A stretch of 5,642 bases of DNA, taken from positions 1 through 5,642 of the forward strand of contig JAIRVC010000151.1 in NCBI GenBank assembly GCA_031254095.1. Reading direction: 5' to 3'. The stretch comes from Acidobacteriota bacterium (GTDB lineage: Bacteria > Acidobacteriota > UBA6911). The translations under genes were made by a program, and so were the position numbers. Numbering within the stretch: position 1 is the stretch's first letter; every line of letters starts with the position of its first letter. The notes under the pieces were generated by a model. That model ran no database searches and was not told the origin of the DNA. It saw only the letters and a program-made list of their open reading frames with translations. Positions 1-5,642 of this stretch are shown piece after piece.

Positions 1-337
1 GCGGATTGAGCGAACTGAAAATGCTGTCCGTCTCCTGTTTCGCGTCGGAAAATTCCAGGCTGTACGTGGAGCCTAGCCATGGCGAAAGGCCGCTGATTTT
101 GGGTTTGAAGCTTAATTCCTCGTTTACCAGGCTGCCTAGCGTCGAGCCGCTGCCGAGCACGGAAGCGACGGGCGTCGTCGCCTTTGATTTCGCAATTTCA
201 ACGCTGAAAACGGGATCGAAACGTCCCTTTGCCGCCGTTACGCCGTGTCCGGCTCTTTCCAGCGATATGTGCGAAATTTCGAGCGCGGGATCATTGGCAA
301 GCACCTGCTCGATCACCTGTTCAAGCGTAACGCGCCG
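1..337 (-). other. Domain: N-terminal part of a TolC-type outer membrane factor (OEP), from about residue 1078
   Basis: After a linker of about 30 residues (1049-1077) comes R-R-V-T-L-E-Q-V-I-E-Q-V-L-A-N-D-P-A-L-E (1078-1097), then an Ala/Glu-rich helix and A-A-K-G-R-F-D-P-V-F-S-V-E (1112-1124). This is the usual opening of OEP-family proteins: a 'tLeeai..aL.nnP.l' helix followed by an 'a.g.fdP.' turn into the first beta-strand region. Residues from about 1125 to 1189 are polar and Ser/Gly-rich with alternating patterns, in keeping with the first transmembrane beta-strands. The rest of the channel lies beyond the window. The family match is made by eye on about 110 residues, so the domain call is good but its completeness is unknown. 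Confidence 0.8.
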
Positions 338-3300
338 CTCTCCGGTAATGCCGACGCGCGGAAGCATTTTTGTCTCCGCCATAACCGGCAGATTTGCCGC
401 CGAAACGGTTACACCCGCTTCCTGCGCGCTCAGGTTTGATGCGGCGGGAAAAAGAAGCAGCAGCGCAATGCCCGCCGCGACCGTGACTGATTTGCCCGTT
501 GCGGCGTCTTTTCGGGAGGTTTTACGCGAACGCAGCCATGCGCCGAAATCTTCCCAGATGGAATAAAAAACAGGCACGGCTAAAAGCGTCAGGAAAAGGC
601 ACAGGGTCTGCCCGCCGGCCACCAGGAAGCCGACAGCGTGGTTTGTGGACGCGCCCGCGCCGGTCGAAAGCATTAGTGGAATCATGCCGCAAACCAGCGC
701 CATTGTGGTCATCAGAATCGGACGCAGCCGGTCGCGGTTTCCCTGAATAATGGCTTCATAAAGTGGCATGCCTTCCGCGCGCAGGCCGTTGATGCGGTCG
801 ATCTGTAAAATGGCGTTCTTTTCCACAATGCCGAAAAGAAGCAGCAAGCCGAGGCCGGACATAATGCTCAGATCCTGCCGCGCTAAAAGCATGGCAAGAA
901 GCCCGAAAGGAATTGCTATCGGAAGCGCGAGCAGAATCGTAACGGGATGCAGAAACGATTCAAACTGCGCCGCAAGCGCTATATACATGAATACAAAGGC
1001 CAACGCGAACGCGATCAGAAAATACTGAAACGTTCTGACCATTTCCCTTGTCATTCCGGCTACGCCCCCGCTGTAACCCGATTCCATATCCAGTTCAGCC
1101 GCAGCCAGTTCAATCGCCGCCATCGCCGACGCGGTATCTCCGCCGGGCAGCAGGTTGCCATTGATTTCAACGATGCGCTGCCGGTTAAGGCGCAAAATCG
1201 ACGAGGGCCCGGAACCTTCTCTTTGGCGCACCACTTCGTTGAGGTTTACCGAACCGGTTTTCGTTGAAGCCACGGACAGTTTGTCCAGACCTTCCACGGA
1301 ACCGCGGAAGCGTCCTTCGGCTTTTACGACAACGTCATACTGATCGCTACCGGCGAAGTATGTACCCGCCGTCTGTCCGGCGATAAGCATATAAAGAGCC
1401 TGCTGTATGGCCTGAACGGAAACTCCCAGGTCGGCGGCCTTGTCGCGGTCGATGTCAAGCTGCACTTCGGGTTTTCCGGCGCGGAGTGAGGAATCTATAT
1501 CGGAAATTCCGGGAATCTGGCGGGCTTTTTCCATCAGCCTGTCGGAATAGTCCGCAAGCTTTTCGATGTCCGGCCCCTGAAGGTAGAACTCCAGATCGGA
1601 TCGTCCGCCGCCTCCCATACTGCTCGGAAGTGTCACGGAAATGAAAATATCCGGGTCGTGATCGTTCAGCATCTCGCGTATGGAACCCGCTATTTCCGAG
1701 GCGGAACGCTTGCGGTCCGACAGGTCGGTCAGCGTGATGAAAATACTCGACTCGTTCATCTGCCCGGATTGTCCGCCGCCGACGGTGTTAAGCGTAGTAA
1801 TTACTTCCGGAATCTCGCGCAGCCTGCGGGCTACAGCTTCGGAATAACGGGTTGTTTCGGCAAGAGAACTCCCCTCCGGCATCCGGACGCTGACGTTCAA
1901 CTGCGACCTGTCGTCTCTGGACATCATGTTTTTGCCAAGCAGCATAAAGAGCGGAGCGATGCTGATGACGACGCAGACGCAGACAAGGACGACGGTTTTC
2001 CGATGTCCCATCGCCCAGACCAGACTATTTGTATAAACCGCGTCGATAACCCGGAAAAATTTCCGGTCTTTTGATTTTTTCTTTGAAGAATGAGGGCGCA
2101 CAAAGCGCGAACAGAGCATCGGCGTAAGCGTAAAGGAAACCAGCATCGAAATCACAACCGCGCCGGCGCAGACAAAGCCGAAGGCGCTCATGAAACGCCC
2201 GGCAATTCCGCCCATGAAACCGACCGGAATAAAGACCGCGAGCAGTGAAACCGTAGCCGCGAGAACCGCAAGCCCTATTTCCTTCGTCCCGCGCTCAGCC
2301 GCCTCGAACGCGCTCATTCCATATTCCTCCATACATCGGAAGATGTTTTCAAGCACGATAATGGCGTCGTCAACCACAACGCCGATCATCAAAGTCAGCG
2401 CGAGCATGGTGATCTGGTTCATGGTGTATCCGAACATCGCCATGACGGAAAACGCGGAGATAAGCGAAATCGGGATCGCTATGGCGGCAATCAGCGTCGC
2501 GCGCCAATCGGCGAGGAAGAAAAACATTACTATGCAGGCGAGCAGGCTTCCCTGGAAAAGGTGGTCGCGGATACTGTTGATAGCCGCCCTGACAAAAATG
2601 GACTGGTCGTTGACGATCTCAATCTTTACGTCTTTTGGAAGAGTTTTTCTTATTTCTTCAATGCGCCCTAAAACCCCATCAACAACCGCAACGGTATTCG
2701 CGCCGGACTGTTTGAAAACCGATATCTCAACGGCTGGCTCGCCGTTGAGCCGCACTGCGGATTCAGGTTCCTCGTTTGCGTCTTCAGCGCGGCCTATGTC
2801 GCTTAACCTTACAACGTAATCGCCGCGCTGGGCGACGGCTATATTGTTAAAATCCTCCACGCTGCGAATTTTGCCGGAAGTCCGGATGTTGTAATCGCTT
2901 TCACCCGCCCTGACGCTACCGCCGGGCATTTCCATATTCTGGCTTTGAAGCGCAACGAAAACTTCCGTGACGGTGAGGTTGTAGGCGCGCATCCGTTCCG
3001 GATTTAAGACTATATGAATCTCGCGGTTTGTGCCGCCTTCAATTCTGACCTGTCCTACGCCGCTGACGTTTTCAAGATTCTGCTTAATCAGCTTGTCGGC
3101 GATCAGTGTCACGTCGCGAGTGGAGCGCGGCGCGGAAACAGCGATCTGCATAACCGACATGGCGTCCGGATCCAGCTTCGTGACAACCGGCACCTTGGCG
3201 CTGTCCGGAAGATCATTGATTATCTGGTTGATCTTGTTCTGCACTTCCTGGGCGCCGACATTGCCGTCTTTGGAAAGATCAAACCCGATGGTTATCAAAG

Positions 3301-3568
3301 CCATCCCTTCGAATGAAGTGGATGAAATTTCGTCAAGCCCGCTTATGCTGTTGACTGCGTCTTCGATCTTTTTGGTGATTTCGGCTTCGACTTCCTCAGG
3401 CGACGCTCCGGGATTGACCACCGTAACCATTACATACGGAATGTCAACTTTCGGCATAAGGTCAAGGCCGAGCGAAGAATACGTAAAAAGACCGGAGACG
3501 ACAAACGCCATAATAAGCATTGTGGCGAAAACCGGCCGTTTGATGCAGAGTTTTGCTAGTGCGTGCAT
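1..3568 (-). CDS. RND efflux permease fused to a TolC-type outer membrane factor (partial, C-terminus beyond window)
   Basis: Proton-driven multidrug exporter of the AcrB/HAE type with a TolC-like channel domain in the same frame. I read 1189 codons from the ATG at 3568 to the left edge without a stop. Residues 1-1008 form a full permease: TM1 at about 13-33, a porter domain opening with a P-K-V-D-I-P motif, TM2-TM6 with the D400-D401 pair, TM7 near 525, a second porter domain, and TM8-TM12 with K917, R947 and T954. These correspond to AcrB D407, D408, K940, R971 and T978, so proton coupling should work. Residues 1009-1026 are a basic linker, 1026-1048 a signal-peptide-like segment, and about 1078 onward the OMF start. 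AGGTGA lies 6 nt before the ATG, and the adaptor stop is 16 nt upstream. AcrB-type permeases normally end near residue 1030-1050, so the extension is the oddity. Full length would be roughly 1500 residues if the OMF is complete (inference). The permease call is very secure; the fusion depends on the read being free of sequencing error. Confidence 0.93.
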   Translation of the reverse strand, partial: MHALAKLCIKRPVFATMLIMAFVVSGLFTYSSLGLDLMPKVDIPYVMVTVVNPGASPEEVEAEITKKIEDAVNSISGLDEISSTSFEGMALITIGFDLSKDGNVGAQEVQNKINQIINDLPDSAKVPVVTKLDPDAMSVMQIAVSAPRSTRDVTLIADKLIKQNLENVSGVGQVRIEGGTNREIHIVLNPERMRAYNLTVTEVFVALQSQNMEMPGGSVRAGESDYNIRTSGKIRSVEDFNNIAVAQRGDYVVRLSDIGRAEDANEEPESAVRLNGEPAVEISVFKQSGANTVAVVDGVLGRIEEIRKTLPKDVKIEIVNDQSIFVRAAINSIRDHLFQGSLLACIVMFFFLADWRATLIAAIAIPISLISAFSVMAMFGYTMNQITMLALTLMIGVVVDDAIIVLENIFRCMEEYGMSAFEAAERGTKEIGLAVLAATVSLLAVFIPVGFMGGIAGRFMSAFGFVCAGAVVISMLVSFTLTPMLCSRFVRPHSSKKKSKDRKFFRVIDAVYTNSLVWAMGHRKTVVLVCVCVVISIAPLFMLLGKNMMSRDDRSQLNVSVRMPEGSSLAETTRYSEAVARRLREIPEVITTLNTVGGGQSGQMNESSIFITLTDLSDRKRSASEIAGSIREMLNDHDPDIFISVTLPSSMGGGGRSDLEFYLQGPDIEKLADYSDRLMEKARQIPGISDIDSSLRAGKPEVQLDIDRDKAADLGVSVQAIQQALYMLIAGQTAGTYFAGSDQYDVVVKAEGRFRGSVEGLDKLSVASTKTGSVNLNEVVRQREGSGPSSILRLNRQRIVEINGNLLPGGDTASAMAAIELAAAELDMESGYSGGVAGMTREMVRTFQYFLIAFALAFVFMYIALAAQFESFLHPVTILLALPIAIPFGLLAMLLARQDLSIMSGLGLLLLFGIVEKNAILQIDRINGLRAEGMPLYEAIIQGNRDRLRPILMTTMALVCGMIPLMLSTGAGASTNHAVGFLVAGGQTLCLFLTLLAVPVFYSIWEDFGAWLRSRKTSRKDAATGKSVTVAAGIALLLLFPAASNLSAQEAGVTVSAANLPVMAETKMLPRVGITGERRVTLEQVIEQVLANDPALEISHISLERAGHGVTAAKGRFDPVFSVEIAKSKATTPVASVLGSGSTLGSLVNEELSFKPKISGLSPWLGSTYSLEFSDAKQETDSIFSSLNP
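425..493 (-). other. Internal signal-peptide-like segment between permease and TolC-like domain, residues 1026-1048
   Basis: Lys1026 is followed by a hydrophobic run, V-A-A-G-I-A-L-L-L-L-F-P-A-A (1030-1043), then S-N-L-S-A before Q-E-A-G. This has the n-, h- and c-region layout of a Sec signal peptide, with a plausible signal peptidase I cut after Ala1048 (Leu at -3, Ala at -1). The preceding linker (1009-1026) has six Arg/Lys and one Asp, as expected of a cytoplasmic loop. Because RND C-termini are cytoplasmic, a thirteenth hydrophobic segment here would place the following domain in the periplasm, which is the correct side for an outer membrane factor. Whether it is cleaved or stays as a membrane anchor cannot be told from the DNA. 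Confidence 0.75.
545..3568 (-). other. Domain: AcrB-like RND permease (ACR_tran), residues 1-1008
   Basis: This part of the fused gene is a complete RND permease with two pseudo-repeats, each made of six membrane helices and one large periplasmic loop. The first half ends with TM6 and a basic cytoplasmic stretch (S-K-K-K-S-K-D-R-K near residue 500). The second half holds the F-G-I-V-E-K-N-A-I-L motif of TM10 and R-L-R-P-I-L-M-T of TM11. It closes with V-P-V-F-Y-S-I-W at the end of TM12, exactly where free-standing permeases stop. The porter-domain motifs and the single K-N-A in TM10 resemble hydrophobe/amphiphile (HAE) pumps rather than CusA/CzcA heavy-metal pumps. The substrate cannot be predicted from the sequence. 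Confidence 0.93.
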
Positions 3569-3574
3569 ATCGGT

Positions 3575-3580
3575 TCACCT
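3575..3580 (-). promoter_or_regulatory. Ribosome binding site of the permease-OMF gene
   Basis: AGGTGA on the minus strand sits 6 nt before the ATG at 3568, inside the 16-nt gap after the adaptor stop codon. A second purine-rich run (AAGGA) overlaps the adaptor stop, TAAGGA. The tight spacing suggests translational coupling between adaptor and permease. Confidence 0.75.
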
Positions 3581-3584
3581 ATCC

Positions 3585-4856
3585 TTAATTGACAGTCGCG
3601 CCGTCATGCAGATCGGCAAGGTTGTCCAGAACCACAGTTTCTTCGCCTTTAAGACCGCTCAGAATACGTATTTCGTTTCCCTGTACATCGCCGGTCTGGA
3701 CGACATTCAGCCGGGCAATGCCGTTGACAACCGTGTAAACATGATTGGCGTCGGTGGTGTTGTCGTAAAACACGGCTCTCGATGGAACAAACACGGCTTT
3801 TATCATTTCATCCAGGATTACCCTGGCGGTGGCGTACATGCCGGGACGAAGCGCGGCGTCGGGATTGTCAAATCGCGCCTCGGCCAAAAACGTTCGGGAA
3901 TTCATGCTTATCGACGGAACCACGGCGATAAGCCTTCCGGTAAAATCACGGTCGGGCCACGCCACGACGCGCGCCGTCACTTCCATGCCGTTTTTCGTCA
4001 TGCCCGCCCGCTGTTCCGGGATCTGCAATTGCAATTTAACCGTGGATATGCGAACCATCGTGGCGACTTTGTCGGCGGAGCCTCTCCACTGCCCCACCGT
4101 CGCCGGCCGGTCTGTAATATAGCCGTCAAAAGGGGCGCGCACGGAAGTGTCTTCCAGATTTTTTTGCGCCATCGACAGTTGCGACTCCGCCGCGGCCAGT
4201 GACGCGCGAGCGGCTTCAACGGCGCCGAAGCTCTGCCGGGCCGCGTTCATTTGCGCTTCATATTGTTTGCGCGCGGAATCGGCGGCGGCTTCAGCCGTTT
4301 CGTGTTGCGTGCGCACTCTATCAAAAGCGCTCTGCGACACATCGCCGCTTTTGATAAGGTTCTCATATCGCCTGGCGTCGGCGGCGGCAAGCCGGGATGA
4401 AGCCGTCGCGGCGTCAAAAGCGGCTTTGGACGCCAAAACCTCCGGCACGTTTTCCGGGTTGAATTCCGCGCCGGCGCGCAGTCCAACACGCGACTCGGCC
4501 TGGCTTAGCATGAATTTCGCCTGTTCAAGAGTGGCGCGCGCCTGCTCAAGGCGCAGTTCGGCGTCTTTCTTTTCCAGTTGGCAGATTATCTGTCCCCTGA
4601 CCACGAAACTTCCAACGTCGACCGGCGTTGCTTCGACTCTGCCGCCGACGGCCGGATTTATATCGGACGTTTCTTCGGCGATAAACGACCCGTTGGCCTG
4701 AAACGAACCTGAAATGTCGCGCACAACGGCGCGCGCGGTTTGAAAAACGATCTTTTCGGATTCATTCTCCATTTTTGCGTCGGATTTTTTGCCGCCGCAC
4801 GACACGGCCAGCGCAAATACGCAAGTGGATACTAAAAACAGCTTGAATCGGGACAT
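3585..4856 (-). CDS. RND efflux periplasmic adaptor (membrane fusion protein), probable lipoprotein, 423 aa
   Basis: This AcrA/HlyD-family adaptor would bridge the permease and the outer membrane channel in the periplasm. Residues 1-20 are a short basic n-region and hydrophobic core ending A-V-S-C20, a probable lipobox with Gly (not Asp) at +2. The first half of the lipoyl/barrel-sandwich domain is at about 66-95 and the second at about 236-265 (R-A-P-F-D-G-Y-I). Between them lies a long alpha-helical coiled-coil hairpin (about 98-234). Its tip carries R163-x3-L167-x6-S174, matching the AcrA RLS motif (R128, L132, S139) that docks on TolC. A beta-barrel (about 275-350) and a membrane-proximal domain (about 350-423) follow. 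The hairpin is longer than AcrA's and contains a Pro-bearing stretch near 133-138. The start is supported by AGGA 7 nt upstream (4864-4867). The gene lies 45 nt after the repressor and 16 nt before the permease, so the three are probably co-transcribed. Confidence 0.94.
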   Translation of the reverse strand: MSRFKLFLVSTCVFALAVSCGGKKSDAKMENESEKIVFQTARAVVRDISGSFQANGSFIAEETSDINPAVGGRVEATPVDVGSFVVRGQIICQLEKKDAELRLEQARATLEQAKFMLSQAESRVGLRAGAEFNPENVPEVLASKAAFDAATASSRLAAADARRYENLIKSGDVSQSAFDRVRTQHETAEAAADSARKQYEAQMNAARQSFGAVEAARASLAAAESQLSMAQKNLEDTSVRAPFDGYITDRPATVGQWRGSADKVATMVRISTVKLQLQIPEQRAGMTKNGMEVTARVVAWPDRDFTGRLIAVVPSISMNSRTFLAEARFDNPDAALRPGMYATARVILDEMIKAVFVPSRAVFYDNTTDANHVYTVVNGIARLNVVQTGDVQGNEIRILSGLKGEETVVLDNLADLHDGATVN

Positions 4857-4863
4857 GTTGTTT

Positions 4864-4867
4864 TCCT
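4864..4867 (-). promoter_or_regulatory. Ribosome binding site of the adaptor gene
   Basis: AGGA on the minus strand, within GGCAGGAAAA, lies 7 nt before the ATG at 4856. It fixes the adaptor start at the residue that begins the lipoprotein signal peptide. Confidence 0.7.
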
Positions 4868-4901
4868 GCCTTTCTGATTAGAGAAACACGGGGTAAATAC
4901 C

Positions 4902-5552
4902 TTAGTAGTCTTGCCTTGCCGGAGGCCGCTTCATTATGCCCTCCAGCAGAATCCTTGTGAACTGTTCCGTAACGGCCGCGTCCATAATATCTCCGCCAAC
5001 CGCGTTCATAATGCTTGTAACCATGCCGTAATGATGGGCGGCGCCGCCGATGCTCATCATTATCGCGAGAGGATCGCCGTCCGCCAGTTTGCCGTCACGC
5101 TGGCGTTTTTCAATGTATTCCTTAAACTGTTTAAAAACAGGCGCCAGCCGTTCCTGAAAACGGTTAAGCCCCTGTTCATGTCCTTCCAGCGCGGCAAACA
5201 ATATCACGCGAAAAAAAGCGGTGTCCATGCGGTAGCGGTTCAAAATGCTTCGGATGAATACCCTCAGTATTCCCTCGTCGTCGCCACGCTCCATGCATTT
5301 TCTGATGGCCTCGGCATCCTCTCCGGTCTCCCATGCGTCCAGATTGAGGTGCAGCACGGCGTTGTAAAGCGCCTCTTTTGAAGGAAAATGCTGAAAAATA
5401 ACGGCTTCGGTTACTCCCGCCGCAACCGCGATTTCTTTCGTCGTGGCGCCATTAAATCCTTTACGGGAAAATACTTTCAACGCGGCGTCCAGCAAGTGAC
5501 GCTGACGGTCGGTGGCGGACATTCGGGTTTTTGTTCTGCGCTTGGTCAACAT
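4902..5552 (-). CDS. TetR/AcrR-family transcriptional repressor, 216 aa
   Basis: Probable local repressor of the efflux operon. Residues 17-63 form the TetR N-terminal DNA-binding domain: a first helix (H-L-L-D-A-A-L-K-V-F-S-R-K-G-F), then the helix-turn-helix T-T-K-E-I-A-V-A-A-G-V-T-E-A and the diagnostic I-F-Q-H-F-P-S-K-E-A-L. The remainder is all-helical and variable, as expected for a ligand-binding and dimerisation domain, and gives no clue to the inducer. Length is normal for the family (about 190-220). It is the first gene of the cluster, in the same direction as the pump genes, unlike acrR, which is divergent from acrAB. The first ATG (5552) has no Shine-Dalgarno and lies a few nucleotides from the predicted transcript start. 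The next in-frame ATG (codon 11, at 5522) would give 206 aa and also lacks a good ribosome binding site. The basic residues before codon 11 (K-R-R-T-K-T-R) could contact DNA, but this is inference. Confidence 0.93.
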   Translation of the reverse strand: MLTKRRTKTRMSATDRQRHLLDAALKVFSRKGFNGATTKEIAVAAGVTEAVIFQHFPSKEALYNAVLHLNLDAWETGEDAEAIRKCMERGDDEGILRVFIRSILNRYRMDTAFFRVILFAALEGHEQGLNRFQERLAPVFKQFKEYIEKRQRDGKLADGDPLAIMMSIGGAAHHYGMVTSIMNAVGGDIMDAAVTEQFTRILLEGIMKRPPARQDY

Positions 5553-5561
5553 GCAGCCGGT

Positions 5562-5590
5562 ATATTAGTAAGTGCTTACTTATTTGTCAA
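5562..5590 (-). promoter_or_regulatory. Sigma70-type promoter of the repressor-efflux operon
   Basis: On the minus strand a perfect -35 box TTGACA (5585-5590) is separated by 17 nt from TAATAT (5562-5567), which matches the -10 consensus at 4 of 6 positions including the first two and last bases. The start of transcription is expected about 7 nt further, near 5554-5556, only 2-4 nt before the repressor ATG. No other promoter is visible at the two gene junctions downstream, so this one probably drives all three genes. The assignment is by consensus match only. Confidence 0.72.
5564..5583. promoter_or_regulatory. Palindromic operator candidate for the TetR-family repressor
   Basis: A perfect 6-bp inverted repeat, AGTAAG (5567-5572), TG, CTTACT (5575-5580), extends imperfectly to 5564-5583 with one T:T mismatch on each side of the core. 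It covers most of the spacer and touches the -10 box of the promoter, so a bound dimer would block RNA polymerase. Placement just upstream of a TetR-family gene is the usual pattern for autoregulation. Binding by this repressor is inferred, not shown. Confidence 0.7.
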
Positions 5591-5613
5591 GAAAGAAGAC
5601 TTCCACGGAGAAT
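5584..5613 (+). promoter_or_regulatory. Weak candidate promoter for a divergent plus-strand gene
   Basis: TTGTCA (5584-5589) and GAGAAT (5608-5613) are 18 nt apart, matching the sigma70 consensus at 5 of 6 and 4 of 6 positions. The -35 box overlaps the opposite-strand TTGACA and lies next to the operator palindrome. If used, it would give a leader of about 20 nt carrying the GGAGG at 5628. The match is weak and could be chance. Confidence 0.25.
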
Positions 5614-5627
5614 CTTTTTCTGACCAT

Positions 5628-5632
5628 GGAGG
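5628..5632 (+). promoter_or_regulatory. Possible Shine-Dalgarno of a divergent gene starting at the window edge
   Basis: GGAGG on the plus strand is followed by an 8-nt spacer and the final two bases AT (5641-5642), so an ATG would form if the next base is G. An overlapping alternative is an ATG at 5626 (M-E-A-I-V at the edge), but that one has no well-spaced ribosome binding site. No coding sequence is inside the window to test either, so this is only a pointer to what may lie to the right. Confidence 0.35.
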
Positions 5633-5642
5633 CAATTGTAAT

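Noticed and set aside
6..566. 186-codon plus-strand frame opposite the fusion junction
   Set aside because: The minus strand carries recognisable permease, signal-like and OEP sequence here, whereas the plus-strand product shows no motif.
2190..2819. 209-codon open frame on the plus strand
   Set aside because: It lies opposite TM segments of the permease, is rich in Ser, Thr and Ile as expected from antisense of membrane helices, and has no ribosome binding site.
545..3568. Heavy-metal (CusA/CzcA) subclass for the permease
   Set aside because: Fusions I recall are of that subclass, but the motifs here (TM4 V-V-V-D-D-A, TM10 V-E-K-N-A-I-L, porter-domain openings) and the TetR-type repressor fit the HAE/multidrug group better. 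No metal-binding Met cluster or metal sensor was seen.
3030..4202. 390-codon open frame on the plus strand
   Set aside because: It is antisense to the adaptor C-terminal half and the permease N-terminus, both of which have clear family motifs. Its translation is low-complexity and matches no family; it is a shadow of the GC-rich opposite strand.
4147..4701. 184-codon plus-strand frame opposite the adaptor coiled coil
   Set aside because: The Ala/Ser-rich product is the antisense of the Ala/Glu/Gln-rich hairpin helices and has no independent coding evidence.
4871..4886. Inverted repeat TTTCT-6 nt-AGAAA between repressor and adaptor genes, considered as a terminator
   Set aside because: The stem is 5 bp and AT-rich with no following T-run, and the genes are co-directional and close. 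It is too weak to call.
4892..4901. Small palindrome GGTA-AA-TACC next to the repressor stop codon, considered as a second operator
   Set aside because: It has only 4-bp arms, is unlike the AGTAAG/CTTACT operator, and is not associated with a promoter.

Overview
The window carries one co-directional gene cluster on the minus strand, read from right to left: a TetR/AcrR-type repressor (4902-5552), a periplasmic adaptor (membrane fusion protein) lipoprotein (3585-4856), and one very long reading frame (1-3568) that leaves the window at its left edge. Gene spacing is tight (45 nt, then 16 nt) and no terminator is visible between genes, so they are read as a single operon. Together they encode an RND-type tripartite multidrug efflux pump. 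Coding density is almost complete: the only non-coding stretches are the two short junctions and the 90-nt promoter region at 5553-5642. No RNA gene, insertion sequence, CRISPR array or notable repeat was seen.

The notable part is the third gene. It begins as a complete AcrB-like (HAE-type) permease of about 1005 residues with the full proton-relay set (D400, D401, K917, R947, T954). It has no stop after transmembrane helix 12. The same frame continues through a basic linker (residues 1009-1026), a hydrophobic segment that looks like a Sec signal peptide (about 1026-1048, ending L-S-A before Gln), and then the start of a TolC-type outer membrane factor (from about residue 1078). No ATG, GTG or TTG lies in frame between the permease end and the signal-like segment. 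Inner-membrane pump and outer-membrane channel therefore appear to be encoded as one polypeptide, possibly a polyprotein cut by signal peptidase. The adaptor keeps a textbook RLS motif at its hairpin tip, the site known to dock on TolC, so the operon would encode a whole pump in two polypeptides plus its own repressor.

Upstream of the repressor is a strong sigma70-like promoter (TTGACA, 17 nt, TAATAT). A palindrome, AGTAAG-TG-CTTACT, sits over its spacer and -10 box and is the obvious candidate operator for autorepression. The predicted transcription start lies only a few nucleotides before the repressor ATG, which has no Shine-Dalgarno sequence, so the first gene may be translated leaderless. 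At the extreme right edge a GGAGG on the plus strand suggests a divergent gene starting at or just past the window end.

The host is a diderm (Gram-negative-type) bacterium, because the genes need an inner membrane, a periplasm and an outer membrane. Base composition is moderately GC-rich. The phylum cannot be fixed from this sequence.
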